Below are positions 62,535-64,000 of a stretch of DNA of 64,000 nucleotides, piece after piece (the stretch's first letter is position 1; each line of letters begins with the position of its first letter). A model generated the notes under the pieces. That model was given only the letters and a program-made list of their open reading frames with translations, was not told the origin of the DNA and did no database searches. Made by a program: the position numbers and the translations under genes. Source of the DNA: Chloroflexota bacterium. GTDB taxonomy: Bacteria > Chloroflexota > Anaerolineae > Aggregatilineales > Phototrophicaceae. The DNA is taken from NCBI GenBank assembly GCA_028875185.1, contig JAPPFH010000002.1, positions 62,001 to 126,000 on the forward strand. The letters run 5' to 3'.

Positions 62535-63083
62535 CTATATCTCAACGTAGCGCTTCCAAATCTCAGGACCCGATCCCAGCGCGATGACCAGATAACTGGT
62601 GCGCGGCGTCTTCGGCTCCCAAAGCAAGCGCATGCCTGCGACATTGTGCAGCCGATTGCCTTTGCGATGGTTGCACTTGGCGCAGGCGCAGGCGGTATTT
62701 GACCAGGTGTCTTTGCCGCCCTGGCAGCGGGGGATGATGTGATCGATTGTGAAATCGCGTTTGCCGAGGATATTGCCCTTCACCAGCGCGCCGAGCTTGA
62801 CTCCGCAATAGACGCAGGTATAGCTGTCGCGCACCAGCACGCCCTTGCGGCTCCAATGCGATTTGCGGCGCGGCACATTGACGTATGACCGCAGCGCAAT
62901 TACCGAAGGCACCTCAAATTTGGTGCGGACAGTATGCAGGTACAGCCCCGTCATCTCAACGGCGATCGCCTTGCCCCCGAGCAGCAGATTGATCGCGCGC
63001 TGCACGGTGATTACCGACAGCGGCTCCCAAGTGCTGCCATTGAGCAGCAAGACGCGGCTTTGCAGAACATTCACCCTCGACAC
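62535..63083 (-). CDS. HNH endonuclease
   Basis: 182 residues. The HNH site is CVYCGVKL then DFTIDHIIPRCQGG, with CAKCNHRKGNRL closing the zinc-binding Cys pairs. The N-terminal 90 residues (LLLNGSTWEPLSVITVQRAI) are typical of the bacterial stand-alone HNH group of unknown function. No partner gene is next to it. A perfect TATAAT at 63138-63143 on the minus strand may be the promoter. Confidence 0.9.
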   Translation of the reverse strand: MSRVNVLQSRVLLLNGSTWEPLSVITVQRAINLLLGGKAIAVEMTGLYLHTVRTKFEVPSVIALRSYVNVPRRKSHWSRKGVLVRDSYTCVYCGVKLGALVKGNILGKRDFTIDHIIPRCQGGKDTWSNTACACAKCNHRKGNRLHNVAGMRLLWEPKTPRTSYLVIALGSGPEIWKRYVEI

Positions 63084-63137
63084 GTCAATTGGCGCCTTTC
63101 AACTCGGCTCGTATGTCCAATGCAATTGACCGCACTT

Positions 63138-63143
63138 ATTATA
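63138..63143 (-). promoter_or_regulatory. Candidate -10 of the HNH gene
   Basis: Minus-strand TATAAT about 55 bases before the HNH start; no good -35 was found. Confidence 0.4.
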
Positions 63144-63229
63144 TACCACGAATTAGCGCATTTGCCGATTAGCGCTTGAACACGGAGCGCGCTGTGGCTT
63201 TGCCGTCAACGCGCCTTGATTCCACGCTG

Positions 63230-63257
63230 TCGTCATAGTCGCAAAAAAGGGTATGAT
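63230..63257 (+). promoter_or_regulatory. Candidate promoter of the right-edge phosphotransferase
   Basis: TCGTCA, a 16-base spacer and TATGAT (5/6), about 48 bases before the ATG. Confidence 0.35.
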
Positions 63258-63304
63258 TATCGCGTGATGAATTGCCCCGAATGCGAAATCCGGCAGGGGA
63301 AATG

Positions 63305-64000
63305 ATGCTCGAGCCGCCGAAGCTGGCTGATGACCTCATCCTCGCCCAATTGAGCGCTAGCTATGACCTCAGCGTAAAGGCGCTTGAATTCCTTCCGGTC
63401 GGCAACGACGCGCGCGCCTGGTCTTATCGTATTGAGACGACAACGGGCACATTCTTCCTGAAGCTGCGGCGAGGAGCGGTGAACCCAGCAGCGCTATTTG
63501 TTCCGCGCCACTTATTGAAATGCGGCATCAACAACGTGGTCGCGCCAATACCCGCGAAATCCGGGCGTCTGTATGCGCGCATCCAAGCCGATGATAACTA
63601 CGCGCTGATGCTTTATCCCTTTATATGCGGGGACTCCCATTGGGATATGTCCTTGAGCGCGGCGCAATGGCGTCACTGGGGGCGCATTATGCGCTCTATT
63701 CATGATTCGTCTATCCCACCCGAACTCGCCCGCTATGTCCCAAATGAAGCCTTCGCGCTGAAATGGCTCGACACGCTGGAACGCGTCGAAGCGCTGCTGG
63801 CGCGCGGCGAATATGACGGCGAAGCGGCGGAAGCCATCGCCCAGATTTGGCGCGAAAACGAGGATGTGATCAAGCTGTGCCGCCGGCGCTACCTTGCGCT
63901 AGGCGCGCGGCTCGCGGACCGATCGCCCGAATACGTCCTTTGCCACGCCGATATTCACCGCGCCAATATCATCCTTGACGCCGCCGGCGCGCTTCACATC
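63305..64000 (+). CDS. Phosphotransferase family protein (APH fold), 3' end cut by window edge
   Basis: 232 residues are visible and the frame is open at the right edge. The N-lobe has TFFLKLRRG with the ATP-binding Lys, and the catalytic loop is CHADIHRANIIL near the visible end. It resembles spectinomycin/hygromycin-type phosphotransferases and related small-molecule kinases. The substrate is unknown. AGGGG stands five bases before the ATG at 63305; ATG 63302 is an alternative. Confidence 0.82.
   Translation, partial: MLEPPKLADDLILAQLSASYDLSVKALEFLPVGNDARAWSYRIETTTGTFFLKLRRGAVNPAALFVPRHLLKCGINNVVAPIPAKSGRLYARIQADDNYALMLYPFICGDSHWDMSLSAAQWRHWGRIMRSIHDSSIPPELARYVPNEAFALKWLDTLERVEALLARGEYDGEAAEAIAQIWRENEDVIKLCRRRYLALGARLADRSPEYVLCHADIHRANIILDAAGALHI

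Noticed and set aside
1..64000. CRISPR array, prophage or insertion sequence
   Set aside because: No regularly spaced repeats, transposase or phage genes were seen.

Overview
This window looks like chromosomal DNA from a member of the Chloroflexota, most likely Anaerolineae-like. The assignment is inferred and moderately confident. It rests on a GC-rich but not extreme composition, a Thr/Pro linker built on TPTPTP units next to a DUF4230 domain, a TIGR03960/TIGR03936 radical-SAM pair, a B12-dependent ribonucleotide reductase, and a MurF whose N-terminus is a membrane domain. Almost all DNA is coding, mostly on the minus strand. I see no tRNA, rRNA, insertion sequence, prophage or CRISPR array.

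Layout. 1-3.7 kb: a minus-strand operon for cell-wall fragment recovery (MFS transporter, NagZ, AmiE-like serine hydrolase cut by the left edge). 3.8-8.3 kb: a phosphotransferase-family protein, PlsC, the pseudouridine synthase RluB and a membrane glycosyltransferase. 8.4-16.4 kb: Ddl, membrane-fused MurF, an alpha/beta hydrolase, a B12-binding radical SAM protein, DinB, PsuG and the TIGR03936 protein. 16.5-22.9 kb, plus strand: two small membrane proteins, YedK, a fused membrane heterodisulfide-reductase-like protein, a GNAT acetyltransferase and a GT-C glycosyltransferase. 23-28.8 kb, minus strand: Lpd, a TrmH-like methyltransferase, the infC-rpmI-rplT operon, a small CxxC protein, an arginase-family enzyme and a DUF218 protein.

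28.9-46.1 kb: NrdJ, then the division and cell wall (dcw) cluster in the order rsmH-ftsL-ftsI-mraY-murD-ftsW-murG-murC-murB-ftsQ-ftsA-ftsZ. It has no mraZ, murE, murF or ddl; the last two lie together more than 20 kb away. 46.3-52 kb: UvrC, an MNT nucleotidyltransferase with a stunted HEPN partner, and a serine-synthesis operon (SerB-like, HAD phosphatase, SerA). 52.2-60.2 kb, plus strand: TetR regulator coupled to an Mrr-type endonuclease, an SDR, the fatty-acid oxidation pair FadN-FadA, a methyltransferase and a lipoprotein. 60.5-64 kb: an M20 peptidase, a DUF4230 protein, an HNH endonuclease and a phosphotransferase cut by the right edge.

The points most worth a second look are: an FtsI whose penicillin-binding motifs are degenerate (SxxK is SIMQ, KTG is KPG) inside an otherwise intact dcw cluster; infC apparently starting at AUA; a HEPN toxin remnant whose RX4HXY motif has lost its His while keeping its Tyr; a SerA with His replacing the substrate-binding Arg; a membrane-fused MurF; a TetR-Mrr coupled pair; and a family of short intergenic repeats. 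Several promoters share the extended -10 sequence TGNTARACT.
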